Shown here one piece after another: positions 55,653 to 64,000 of a stretch of 64,000 nt of DNA. Position numbers and translations under genes: made by a program. Source of the stretch: Candidatus Thiothrix sulfatifontis (lineage in GTDB: Bacteria > Pseudomonadota > Gammaproteobacteria > Thiotrichales > Thiotrichaceae); NCBI GenBank assembly GCA_022828425.1, contig CP094685.1:372001-436000 (forward strand), read 5' to 3'. Under the pieces are notes generated by a model, which was not told the DNA's origin, made no database searches, and worked only from the letters and a program-made list of their open reading frames with translations. Each line of letters starts with the position of its first letter. Positions within the stretch are counted from its first letter, which is position 1.

Positions 55653-57821
55653 TCAGCACGCTTGTAAAAATAACGCCGCCAGTGGCGGCAGGGTGACTTC
55701 GACCGAATGCTCAAACCCCATCCATGCGTGAGGTTGCACCGGAATCATGCCCGCATTGCCGCAATTGCTCCCACCGTAGTATTCCGAATCGGTATTCAGC
55801 ACTTCGCGGTAGCTCGCAGCAGCGGGAACCCCAATACGGTAAGCGTAACGGGGTACCGGGGTAAAGTTTAGCAATACAATCAACTTATCGTCAGGATTTT
55901 CACCGTGCCGAATCAAGCTCAACACCGACTGATCGGAATCGTGGCAATCAATCCACTGAAAACCGCGCCCGTCAAAATCGTAGTGGTGCAAGGCGGGCAA
56001 ATCACGGTACAGCCGGTTCAAATCGCGCAAGACGTGGCGAATGCTGTCATGCGCTGGAAAACTCACCAAAGCCCAATCCAGTTCCTTTTTGACATTCCAT
56101 TCTGCCCATTGCCCGAATTCACTGCCCATGAACAGCAGCTTTTTGCCGGGGTGCGCGTAATGCCAGGCATAAAATAGCCGCAGATTCGCAAACGCTTGCC
56201 AGTAATCGCCCGGCATTTTATCCAGCATACTGTGCTTTAAATGCACCACTTCATCGTGTGACAGCGGCAGCACGAAGTTTTCCGAATACGCATAAATCTG
56301 GCTAAACGTGAGTAAGTTATGGTGGTATTTGCGGTGAACCGGGTTCTGTTCAATGTACTTAAGGTTGTCGTTCATCCACCCCATGTTCCATTTCATGCTG
56401 AAACCCAAACCGCCGATTTCCACGGGGCGCGATACCGCAGGCCACGAGGTAGATTCTTCTGCAATCGTCAAAATGCCGGGGAAATAGCCATGCACCACGG
56501 TATTCATTTCGCGCAAAAACGCAATCGCTTCAATGTTTTCGCGCCCGCCGTATTTATTCGGCAACCATTCTCCGGCTTTGCGCGAATAGTCCAAATACAG
56601 CATCGACGCGACCGCATCCACCCGCAGCCCGTCAATGTGGAATTCATCAATCCAATACAGCGCATTGGAAATCAGAAAGTTCTTCACCTCATTGCGCCCG
56701 AAATCAAAAATCAGCGTACCCCAATCCTGATGTTCGCCACGGCGTGGGTCAGCGTGTTCGTAGAGCGGTTCGCCGGTGAATTTTGCCAGCGCAAAATCAT
56801 CTTTGGGGAAATGCGCCGGAACCCAATCCAGTAATACGCCAATCCCCGCGACGTGGCAGGCATCCACGAAGGCACGGAAATCATCCGGCGTACCGTAACG
56901 GGCGGTGGGGGCGTAATAACCCGACACTTGATAACCCCACGATTCATCCAGCGGGTGTTCCGCGACCGGCATTAATTCGATGTGGGTGTAATTCAAGTCG
57001 ATGACGTAAGGAATCAGCGTTGCGGTGAGTTCTGCCCACGAATAAAAACGCCCGTCCGGGTGTTTGCGCCATGAGCCGGGGTGCAATTCGTACACGCTCA
57101 TGGGTTGGTGTTGCCAGTCGAACTGTTCGCGGGCGGCAATCCACGCGCTATCTTGCCAAGGATGGGGCACATCGTTGGGAACGCGCGAGGTGGTTTCGGG
57201 GCGCATGAACATTTGCTGCGCATACGGGTCGGTTTTGACCACGATGGCATCGTGACGGTTGAGAATTTCGTATTTGTACGACGTGCCGACTGCAATGCCG
57301 GGGATGAAAATTTCCCACACGCCGGTTTCACCACGCACCCGCATCGGGTGTCTGCGCCCGTCCCACGCATTGAAATCGCCGATCACGCTGACGCGCTTGA
57401 CCGCTGGTGCCCACACCGCAAACAGTGTGCCTGCGATACCGTCAACGCGGGTTGCATGAGAACCGAGCACTTTCCAAGCGTGGTGATGGCGACCTTGACC
57501 AAGGAGATGCAAGTCAAGGTCGCCCACCTGTGGAGGAAACGTATAGGGACAGACGGCATCGTGCCAATTACCTGCTTGTTTATCCTGCCAGCTTAGGGCG
57601 GGGTGCGAAGGAGCAGCGTCGGTCGGAGAGGGTAGCTTCGCTTCAAAACAATCAGTACCTTCCAGGCGTGTCATCAATCCATGCCCGACGACTTCAACCG
57701 CTTCAGCGGCAGGCATGAAAGTACGCAGCACCCGGCTGCCATCCGGTAGCGGATGCCATCCCAGCCAGTCAAACGGATCGTGATGTGTGCCTTGTTGTAT
57801 CCGAATCAAGTTCTCGTTCAT
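55653..57821 (-). CDS. glgB: 1,4-alpha-glucan branching enzyme
   Basis: The 722-residue GH13 enzyme has an N-terminal CBM48-type region (about 10-220), a catalytic barrel with nucleophile Asp in DGLRVDAVASML and acid Glu in LTIAEESTSWP, and a C-terminal beta domain. It creates alpha-1,6 branches. The start at 57821 is chosen where conserved sequence begins (NENLIRIQQGTHHDPFDWLG); the frame to 57848 is unsupported. Its first 53 bases overlap the 3' end of malQ. Confidence 0.97.
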   Translation of the reverse strand: MNENLIRIQQGTHHDPFDWLGWHPLPDGSRVLRTFMPAAEAVEVVGHGLMTRLEGTDCFEAKLPSPTDAAPSHPALSWQDKQAGNWHDAVCPYTFPPQVGDLDLHLLGQGRHHHAWKVLGSHATRVDGIAGTLFAVWAPAVKRVSVIGDFNAWDGRRHPMRVRGETGVWEIFIPGIAVGTSYKYEILNRHDAIVVKTDPYAQQMFMRPETTSRVPNDVPHPWQDSAWIAAREQFDWQHQPMSVYELHPGSWRKHPDGRFYSWAELTATLIPYVIDLNYTHIELMPVAEHPLDESWGYQVSGYYAPTARYGTPDDFRAFVDACHVAGIGVLLDWVPAHFPKDDFALAKFTGEPLYEHADPRRGEHQDWGTLIFDFGRNEVKNFLISNALYWIDEFHIDGLRVDAVASMLYLDYSRKAGEWLPNKYGGRENIEAIAFLREMNTVVHGYFPGILTIAEESTSWPAVSRPVEIGGLGFSMKWNMGWMNDNLKYIEQNPVHRKYHHNLLTFSQIYAYSENFVLPLSHDEVVHLKHSMLDKMPGDYWQAFANLRLFYAWHYAHPGKKLLFMGSEFGQWAEWNVKKELDWALVSFPAHDSIRHVLRDLNRLYRDLPALHHYDFDGRGFQWIDCHDSDQSVLSLIRHGENPDDKLIVLLNFTPVPRYAYRIGVPAAASYREVLNTDSEYYGGSNCGNAGMIPVQPHAWMGFEHSVEVTLPPLAALFLQAC

Positions 57822-59166
57822 CTCGCTGGTGTTCCTGTAGTTTTTCATGCAATTGCGATGCCAGAGTATCCGGTATGTCTGACCAGTCGAAGCGCCACGC
57901 CCAATTACCTGCCACCGTACCGGGGGTATTCATGCGGGCGTCGCTACCTAAATGCAGTAAATCTTGTAATGGAATCATGGCTAACAACGCGCGGCTGGCG
58001 AAAATTGTGTCCAGCATGGTAGCTGTTACCTGTGACACCTCCTCGATAGCCAACACTTTCATGACGTGTTGCTGGGCTTCCTCACTTAAGCTGGTAAACC
58101 AACCCTGCAAGGTGTCGTTATCGTGTGTCCCCGTATAATACACCGTGTTAGCGCGTACATTGTGCGGTTTGTGCGGGTTATCCTCAAAGTGATCAAAGCC
58201 AAATTGCAGCACGCTCATGCCCGGCAAGTCGTATTTGTCACGCAATGCGGTGACATCGGGCGTAATGACACCCAAATCTTCAGCGACTAACGGGATATTC
58301 CCCAGTGCCGCTTGCAGGCTGGCAAGCATGGCGTCACCGGGAACGTCCTGCCAATAGCCATTGATCGCGGTCGGCTCGGTTGCCGGAATCATCCAACTTG
58401 CCGCCAAACCCCGGAAGTGATCCAAGCGTACCAAATCGAAAAATTCAAAGTGATACAGCAAGCGTTGTTGCCACCATTGGAAGTTTTCCGCCTGCATATT
58501 TTCCCAATGATAGTGCGGATTGCCCCAACGCTGCCCTGTTTCGGAGAAATAGTCGGGCGGCACGCCGGTGACTAAGGTTGGCGTGCCAGTGTCATCTAAC
58601 AGGAAACGCTGCGGGTTTGCCCACACATCCGCGCTGTCGTAAGCAACGAAAATGGGCATGTCACCGAACAGGGCGACACCGCGCTCGGTGGCATAAGTGC
58701 GCAAGGCTTGCCATTGCAACCAGCAAGCATATTGCTCGTGGATAATGGCGGCGAGGGCTTCAGCGTGTTCGCCGCGTACCGTGAACAGCGTTTGGGGATC
58801 GCGACTGCGGAAGGCGGGCGGCCATGCAGCCCATTCATTGCCATCGAACTTCTGTTTTAGCACCATGAACAGGGCGTAGTCTTCGACCCAGTGTTTTTGG
58901 TTGGCGTACCAAGCGTCGAAAGAAGCGGTGGGGTTAGGAGGGGGTTCTGCTGCAAACAACCCCGGATTTACCGCAAATGCAGACGCGCATTGATACGGCG
59001 ACAGCCCCGCCAGCGGCACACCCAGCGGCAACATTTGCCAGACCTTAAAGCCTGCATCCGCCAGCCAATCTATCCAGCGGTACGCATCCGCTTCCAACTT
59101 ACCGCTCGGCAAAGAAGTGGGGTGCAGCAACACCCCCGCCGCCCGTCCAATCGTTTGTATCCCCAT
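57769..59166 (-). CDS. malQ: 4-alpha-glucanotransferase
   Basis: The 465-residue GH77 enzyme transfers maltodextrin segments. The N-terminal GVLLHPTSLPS, nucleophile Asp in VRLDHFRGLAASW and acid Glu in PLVAEDLGVIT are visible. ATG at 59166 is preferred over TTG at 59169 because AGGA lies 8 bases upstream and it forms a TGATG overlap with the GH57 gene. The C-terminal 20 residues are charged and read into glgB. Confidence 0.95.
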   Translation of the reverse strand: MGIQTIGRAAGVLLHPTSLPSGKLEADAYRWIDWLADAGFKVWQMLPLGVPLAGLSPYQCASAFAVNPGLFAAEPPPNPTASFDAWYANQKHWVEDYALFMVLKQKFDGNEWAAWPPAFRSRDPQTLFTVRGEHAEALAAIIHEQYACWLQWQALRTYATERGVALFGDMPIFVAYDSADVWANPQRFLLDDTGTPTLVTGVPPDYFSETGQRWGNPHYHWENMQAENFQWWQQRLLYHFEFFDLVRLDHFRGLAASWMIPATEPTAINGYWQDVPGDAMLASLQAALGNIPLVAEDLGVITPDVTALRDKYDLPGMSVLQFGFDHFEDNPHKPHNVRANTVYYTGTHDNDTLQGWFTSLSEEAQQHVMKVLAIEEVSQVTATMLDTIFASRALLAMIPLQDLLHLGSDARMNTPGTVAGNWAWRFDWSDIPDTLASQLHEKLQEHQRDERELDSDTTRHTSRSV

Positions 59167-60887
59167 CAAGTATTCCTACGCATCGTGCCCGCATTTTCAG
59201 CGCCTGCACCACCTTGTGACATCGGTTTATCCAAATACACGGGCGTATCCACGCCCAACATTTCGTACAGCTTGTGCAATTGCTGGCGGAACAAGCGCTC
59301 GAAATCGCGCACGCTATCCGCCGGATTGTAATCGCCGAACCACCAGAACCAGTCCGAGCCTTCGCAAATCCCCAACTGACGGCTGGCGAGTCCTTGCTGT
59401 TGGGTATCGAGCGTACACGCCGCCATTACCTCGTCGAAGGCGACTTTGGCAGCAGCAAGGTAATCCCACCCCCGGTTTTTATCGGGCGAACCAATCCACG
59501 TTGAAAACGAGCCATACACCCAACTGCCCGCGCAAATCTTAGGTAGGGTGCGCGTCGGCAAGTTACTGGCTTCCGCAAACGTCACCATTTTGATTTGGTC
59601 AGAACTGCTCAGCGCGGCATACAGCGCATCCAAGAAATACGCGCCGTTTTTCGGGTAATACTCCCACGCATTTTCGCCATCCAGAATGATCGACACCACT
59701 TGATTGGAGGCATTGTGATTCAGGAATACCGCAATGTTTTCCAAGTGTTGCACGAAATCCGCCACCGCATCACGGGCGTGCCACGTGCTGTACTTAAAGC
59801 CGATCAAATCCGACAAGCCATCATCGCGGAAAAACAAGCGCACCTTGCTATCCGCTTGCTGATACGGCATGAACAGGCTGCGTTTGCTGTGTTCATCTTT
59901 ACCGTTGTAACCGGACAAACGGCAACTGTTGCGCCACACGCCTTCCCCGGAAGCCGTCCAACGAATCCCCAGCTCATCCAGCAGGCTTACCGCGTCTTCG
60001 CTAATCCCACCTTCGGACAACCACACACCTTGCGGTTTCATGCCGAAGTAATGCTGGAAGACGTCGATACCTTGCTGCAAATGCCAGCGTGACCGCGCTT
60101 CACCATCCGGGTAATGCGTGGTTTGCGGTACCGGCGCATCCGGCAAGGAACAGCGCAGGTTATTGAAATCATTCAGCAACGGTACAATCGGGTGCATGTA
60201 CGGCGTCATGGATAATTCCACCTGCCCACCTTCCGCCAGCTTGCGGTAACGCGGAATCAGCCCCGCCAGACAATCGCGAATTACCACCAGCAAATCGCGC
60301 CGATCCGTCGCGCTGAATTCACTGCCCTGCTGCAACAAACGCTGGATAACCGGCAACGCTTGCAACGACTGCCCCAACCACGCCAAGTGATACCAGGTCA
60401 GCAAATCCAAAAAGTATTGATCGCTCAAATACACCAAAGAGCAACGAAAGCGCTTGCTGCCAATGCCCGATTCATCGGTGGCACCAATCATCTTGAACAA
60501 GCGCTGGAATGGCGCGTGCGTGTGAATCATGGTCGGCGCATGGCAACGCTGGCATTCCGCAATCAATTCAGCACGCGCCGCCGTATCCGCAGGCACGGGT
60601 TCAACCCCTGCCAACAGATTCAGCAACTTATCCTGTATCGGCGCACCTTTGCTGAGAAACGCGCTTAATTGCTGGGCGTAATCGTCAATTTGCTCCAGCA
60701 AAACCGGGGCAAAGTTGACCACGCTACGCATCCGGCTGTGTTTTTCCAGATGCGCCGCCATGTCGCTGTAATCTTTGATGCCATGCAAGTAAACCCACGG
60801 CAGGCGGTATTCACCGTCTAACCCGTTGCGATACCACGGCTGGTGCATGTGCCAGCAGAGCACCACATTTAACTGGCCATTCGCCAT
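59166..60887 (-). CDS. GH57 family glycoside hydrolase or glucanotransferase
   Basis: The 573-residue product belongs to GH57. The N-terminal block VVLCWHMHQPWYRN is typical. The nucleophile is Glu292 in PQGVWLSEGGIS and the acid Asp403 in SIILDGENAWEYY. GH57 contains amylases, 4-alpha-glucanotransferases and branching enzymes; the exact activity cannot be read from sequence. Position between glgC and malQ implies work on glycogen or maltodextrins. It overlaps glgC by 19 bases and malQ by one. Confidence 0.92.
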   Translation of the reverse strand: MANGQLNVVLCWHMHQPWYRNGLDGEYRLPWVYLHGIKDYSDMAAHLEKHSRMRSVVNFAPVLLEQIDDYAQQLSAFLSKGAPIQDKLLNLLAGVEPVPADTAARAELIAECQRCHAPTMIHTHAPFQRLFKMIGATDESGIGSKRFRCSLVYLSDQYFLDLLTWYHLAWLGQSLQALPVIQRLLQQGSEFSATDRRDLLVVIRDCLAGLIPRYRKLAEGGQVELSMTPYMHPIVPLLNDFNNLRCSLPDAPVPQTTHYPDGEARSRWHLQQGIDVFQHYFGMKPQGVWLSEGGISEDAVSLLDELGIRWTASGEGVWRNSCRLSGYNGKDEHSKRSLFMPYQQADSKVRLFFRDDGLSDLIGFKYSTWHARDAVADFVQHLENIAVFLNHNASNQVVSIILDGENAWEYYPKNGAYFLDALYAALSSSDQIKMVTFAEASNLPTRTLPKICAGSWVYGSFSTWIGSPDKNRGWDYLAAAKVAFDEVMAACTLDTQQQGLASRQLGICEGSDWFWWFGDYNPADSVRDFERLFRQQLHKLYEMLGVDTPVYLDKPMSQGGAGAENAGTMRRNT

Positions 60888-62197
60888 AATACATCCTTAT
60901 CGCCTGTGCGTAGTTTCTGCCCCATCATTTCGGCTGTGACCAGCACGATACCTTCGGGGGTGACATGAAAACGTTTGCGGTCGAGTTCGAGGTCTTCCCC
61001 GATAATCGTACCGTGCGGAATCACGGTGCCTTTATCGATAATGGCTTTGGTAATTCGGCAATTTTCCCCAATGCTCACTTTGGGTAAAATCACGCTATCA
61101 CGCACGTGGCTGTATTTGCCAATCGTGGTAGCGAAAAACACCAGCGAGCGTTTGACCCTAGCGCCGGAGAGGATGCAACCGGCTGAAATCAACGAATCAA
61201 TCGCCTCACCCCGGCAACCTTCATCGTCGAAAATAAATTTAGCGGGTGGATATTGCGCTTGATACGTCCACACCGGCCAGTCGCGGTCATACAAATTCAG
61301 TTCGGGTTCGACGGCGCACTGTTCCATATTGGCTTGCCAGTAAGAATACAGCGTTCCCACGTCACGCCAGTAGCCCGGATCGCCGTTTTCCTTGCGGAAT
61401 GGGTAAGCCATGGCCTTGGCGCTGTGGATATTGGCAGGAATAATGTCCTTGCCAAAATCCCGCGACGAATGCGCTTTCGCGGCATCTTCATACAACACTT
61501 TAAAGAGGAATTCGCGCGAAAAGATATAAATCCCCATCGACGCTAACGCAATGCCCGGTTTGCCCGTAATTTCTTCGGGATGCTCAGGCTTCTCGGTAAA
61601 TTTGGTGATGCGCAACTCGTCATCAACTGACATTACCCCGAAACCTTTAGCCTCCTCCACCGGCACTTCAATGCAGCCCACGGTAAAGTCGGCGCGTGAA
61701 TTGACGTGATGCACCAACATTTTGGAGTAGTCCATGGTATAAATGTGGTCGCCGCCCAATACCAACACGTAATCCGGGTCGTGGCGTTGCACAATGTCGA
61801 GATTCTGGAACAGCGCATCGGCTGTCCCCTGATACCATTCCTTTTTGCTGGTGCGTTGTTGCGCGGGGAGAATTTCGACGAATTCGCCGATTTCCGCCCG
61901 CATAAACCCCCACGCACGTTGCAAATGGCGAATCATGGAATGCGATTTGTATTGCGTCAGCACTCCAACTCGCCGAATGCCCGAATTCACGCAATTCGAC
62001 AGCGCAAAGTCGATAATGCGGTATTTGCCACCGAATGGCACAGCCGGTTTTGCCCGCCACATGGTCAGGTCTTTTAAACGCGACCCTTCGCCACCCGCCA
62101 ACACCAACGCTAAGGTTTTGCGGGTCAATTCCGTGACCATCTTCGGCTCCGTGTAATACCGGTACAGCTTCGCCTGTTGATCTTTATCCAGTGTCAT
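60869..62197 (-). CDS. glgC: Glucose-1-phosphate adenylyltransferase
   Basis: The 442-residue enzyme makes ADP-glucose, the committed step to glycogen. The N-terminal LALVLAGGEGSRLKDLTMWRAKPAVPFGGKYRIIDFALSN block, QGTADALFQN, YVLVLGGDHIYTMDY and the substrate-binding FTEKPEHP segment are all present, with a C-terminal beta-helix domain. It overlaps glk by 4 bases. It should be allosterically regulated, as in the family; effectors cannot be predicted. Confidence 0.97.
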   Translation of the reverse strand: MTLDKDQQAKLYRYYTEPKMVTELTRKTLALVLAGGEGSRLKDLTMWRAKPAVPFGGKYRIIDFALSNCVNSGIRRVGVLTQYKSHSMIRHLQRAWGFMRAEIGEFVEILPAQQRTSKKEWYQGTADALFQNLDIVQRHDPDYVLVLGGDHIYTMDYSKMLVHHVNSRADFTVGCIEVPVEEAKGFGVMSVDDELRITKFTEKPEHPEEITGKPGIALASMGIYIFSREFLFKVLYEDAAKAHSSRDFGKDIIPANIHSAKAMAYPFRKENGDPGYWRDVGTLYSYWQANMEQCAVEPELNLYDRDWPVWTYQAQYPPAKFIFDDEGCRGEAIDSLISAGCILSGARVKRSLVFFATTIGKYSHVRDSVILPKVSIGENCRITKAIIDKGTVIPHGTIIGEDLELDRKRFHVTPEGIVLVTAEMMGQKLRTGDKDVLWRMAS

Positions 62198-63192
62198 GAT
62201 GTTTTCCTATGGTGCAACGCAGCCGCCAGCGCCCCTTGTAAGCCGAGCCGCGTATTGGTAATTAAGTAAATCGGCATTTGCTGAACCAAGCCAGCCATCC
62301 TGCCTTTGTCAAAACAAGCCGCCAAAAACCGGGGTGTCTGTAACCAGGTTTGGATGCGCGCGGAAATGCCACCCGCTAAATATAAACCGCCGCGTGGTTG
62401 GTAGAGCAGCGCCACATTGCCGACCCAGTTGGCGTAAATATCGGTAAATAATTCCATTGCCGCCAGCGCTATCGGCTCGCCTGCTTGGGCAGCGCTATTC
62501 ACTTCCGCCCCACCCCGTTCGCGCAAAGCATCCGGCAAACTGCCCGTCATATCGTGCAAACAAAACTGGTAGACCTGATTCACGCCGGGACCAGACAACA
62601 CCCGTTCCCACGACACATGGCTGAAACGTTCCCGCATAAATGCCAGCAAGCGTTCTTGCTGCGCATTCGCTGGCGCAAAATCGGTATGCCCGCCTTCGGT
62701 CGCAAAACTCTGGTAATGCCCATTGGCATCCACTTGCATCCAGGCCAGCCCTAACCCCGTTCCCGCGCCCGTAATCACACGCGGCTCGCCGTTCCCTGAG
62801 CGTAGCCGAAGGGAATCCCCCGCATTCAACACCACATAATCGTCCGCCGTTAGCGTGGCAACACCCGCTGCCGCCGCTTGGAAATCGTTCATGAAGAGCA
62901 GTTGTGGGGTATTCAGCAGGGCTTGCAGCGCGGCATGTTCCAGCGTCCAGTCCAGATTGGTGAGGCGAATCGATTGACCGGCTTGCACCGGCCCCGGCAA
63001 AGCTAAACAAACACCATCCGGGGTAACGGTTTGCTGCGCATCCGCGAGGAATTGCTGCAACAACGCTTCGGCACTGACAAATTCGCCACTGGCATACACA
63101 TGCTCGAAGCACACCCTGGTAGCCTGCACATCGGCTTGCACCCATGCCAGCCAGCTTTTTGTACCGCCAATATCACCAGCAATTACATTCAT
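62194..63192 (-). CDS. glk: Glucokinase
   Basis: The 332-residue enzyme is of the proteobacterial glucokinase family. It opens NVIAGDIGGTKSWLAWVQ (phosphate loop), with LTNLDWTLE and LFMNDFQAAAAGV carrying the catalytic Asp, and VITGAGTGLGLAW and EGGHTDFAP for ATP and sugar binding. It phosphorylates glucose, for example that released by MalQ. A 106-base gap with no clear terminator separates it from pgi. Confidence 0.96.
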   Translation of the reverse strand: MNVIAGDIGGTKSWLAWVQADVQATRVCFEHVYASGEFVSAEALLQQFLADAQQTVTPDGVCLALPGPVQAGQSIRLTNLDWTLEHAALQALLNTPQLLFMNDFQAAAAGVATLTADDYVVLNAGDSLRLRSGNGEPRVITGAGTGLGLAWMQVDANGHYQSFATEGGHTDFAPANAQQERLLAFMRERFSHVSWERVLSGPGVNQVYQFCLHDMTGSLPDALRERGGAEVNSAAQAGEPIALAAMELFTDIYANWVGNVALLYQPRGGLYLAGGISARIQTWLQTPRFLAACFDKGRMAGLVQQMPIYLITNTRLGLQGALAAALHHRKTS

Positions 63193-63298
63193 CGACGACC
63201 CTGTGGTTACGTGTGCGTTTTTGGGTTATGGCTTGTTATGCCTTGATCCTAGCAGGCGTGGACACGCCATGCGCTGCTACAGGTCAAGGTATGCGCGT

Positions 63299-64000
63299 TT
63301 ATATTGCCCGTTGTTGAGCGCGTTGTTGCCGATAGCGATTAATCAAACCATTGGTGGAAGCGTCATGCGCGGTCACGGGTTCGGCTGCATTCAATTCAGG
63401 CTGGATGCATTTCGCCAATTGTTTCCCCAACTCGACACCCCACTGATCGTAGGAATTCAGATTCCAGACAATACCTTGCACAAAAATTTTGTGTTCGTAC
63501 AACGCAATCAACATGCCTAAAGTATGCGGGGTGAGGGCTGTCAGCAATAAAGCATTACTAGGGTGATTGCCAGCAAACACTTTGGGCGCATGAGGCGGCG
63601 TCACGCCACTGTCGCGGGTTTCTTGCAAAGTACGCCCCCGCATTAGCGCCTCGGTTTGCGCCAAAAAGTTTGCCATCAGAATGTCGTGCTGCGCGTGCAA
63701 ATCGGTCGGCGGCGTGACCGAAATAATGAAATCAGCCGGAATCAGCCGTGTCCCCTGATGAATCAATTGGTAGAACGCATGTTGCCCATTAATGCCACTC
63801 GTCCCCCAAATAATCGGCCCGGTGGCATAATCCACGGCGTTGCCATCACGATCGACCGATTTGCCATTGCTTTCCATATCGGCTTGCTGCAAATACAAGG
63901 GCAAGCTGCGCAAGTAATGGTCGTAAGGCAGGATAACTTGCGATTCTGCCCCAAAATAATTGCTGTACCACACGCCCAATAGCGCGAGGATGACCGGCAT
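63299..64000 (-). CDS. pgi: Glucose-6-phosphate isomerase, C-terminal part (5' end outside window)
   Basis: At least 233 residues of the C-terminal part of PGI (family about 550) are present. The frame is open at the window edge, so the true start is further right. [27 protein letters not shown] contains the catalytic His equivalent to E. coli H386, and [11 protein letters not shown] contains the catalytic Lys. It interconverts glucose-6-phosphate and fructose-6-phosphate and feeds the operon that follows. Confidence 0.96.
   Translation of the reverse strand: MPVILALLGVWYSNYFGAESQVILPYDHYLRSLPLYLQQADMESNGKSVDRDGNAVDYATGPIIWGTSGINGQHAFYQLIHQGTRLIPADFIISVTPPTDLHAQHDILMANFLAQTEALMRGRTLQETRDSGVTPPHAPKVFAGNHPSNALLLTALTPHTLGMLIALYEHKIFVQGIVWNLNSYDQWGVELGKQLAKCIQPELNAAEPVTAHDASTNGLINRYRQQRAQQRAI

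Noticed and set aside
1..64000. CRISPR arrays, rRNA, tRNA genes, prophage or insertion sequences
   Set aside because: No regular spaced repeats, cloverleaf-like sequence, transposase or phage structural genes were recognised by reading; short tRNAs could be missed without a scan.

Overview
The window looks like chromosomal DNA of a sulfur-oxidising gammaproteobacterium, most likely Thiothrix or a close relative in the Thiotrichales. That placement is inferred from gene content and protein similarity recalled from memory, not from a search. Supporting points are the gammaproteobacterial blocks rhodanese-grxC-secB-gpsA and pyrB with a non-catalytic pyrC', an E. coli-type SpeD, EnvC and FimV-like proteins, a secreted Gly/Asn/Tyr-rich protein resembling sulfur-globule envelope proteins, and an ArsR regulator with the cysteine spacing of persulfide sensors. 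Host GC is roughly 50-55 percent. No rRNA, tRNA, CRISPR array or prophage was recognised.

Layout. 1-9 kb: rubrerythrin with its Fe-S partner, a DUF3530 protein, an NlpC/P60 lipoprotein, speD, OsmC, DUF465, gshB, then gpsA-secB-grxC-rhodanese and an ArsR regulator. 9-13 kb: envC, an S41 peptidase and moaC. 13-20 kb: a SulP transporter, glmS-glmU, and the methionine-salvage operon mtnB-mtnD-mtnC. 20-28.5 kb: the sulfur-globule-like gene and a ribonucleotide reductase locus. In that locus nrdA carries a 368-residue LAGLIDADG intein directly before a redox-active cysteine, and a three-gene restriction-modification cassette sits between nrdA and nrdB. The nrdA promoter carries two NrdR-like boxes 32 bp apart and a DnaA box. 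28.7-35.3 kb: a membrane-bound AraC protein, lexA with an unusual GTTC-N7-GTTC operator, an unknown coiled-coil membrane protein, a FimV-like protein and waaC, followed by a gene-free stretch rich in DnaA boxes. 35.3-43.3 kb: adenosine kinase, ribF, trmL, a DUF4143 ATPase, pyrC'-pyrB, a toxin-antitoxin pair and ispH.

43.4-51.7 kb is an accessory defence island. It holds a DUF4143 ATPase and a tightly packed operon with a type III mod gene (broken), an AAA ATPase, a PIN nuclease and a type III res gene. Behind it are mobile mystery protein A and a gutted remnant of mobile mystery protein B. The ATPase-PIN pair embedded between mod and res, and the two-nuclease cassette inside the nrd operon, are the strongest candidates for an undescribed system.

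51.7-64 kb is one long glycogen operon read leftward: pgi (cut by the window edge), glk, glgC, a GH57 enzyme, malQ, glgB, glgA and glgP. From glk onward the genes overlap or abut. Together they convert glucose and glucose-6-phosphate to ADP-glucose and branched glycogen and degrade it again, which suits an organism that stores both carbon and sulfur.
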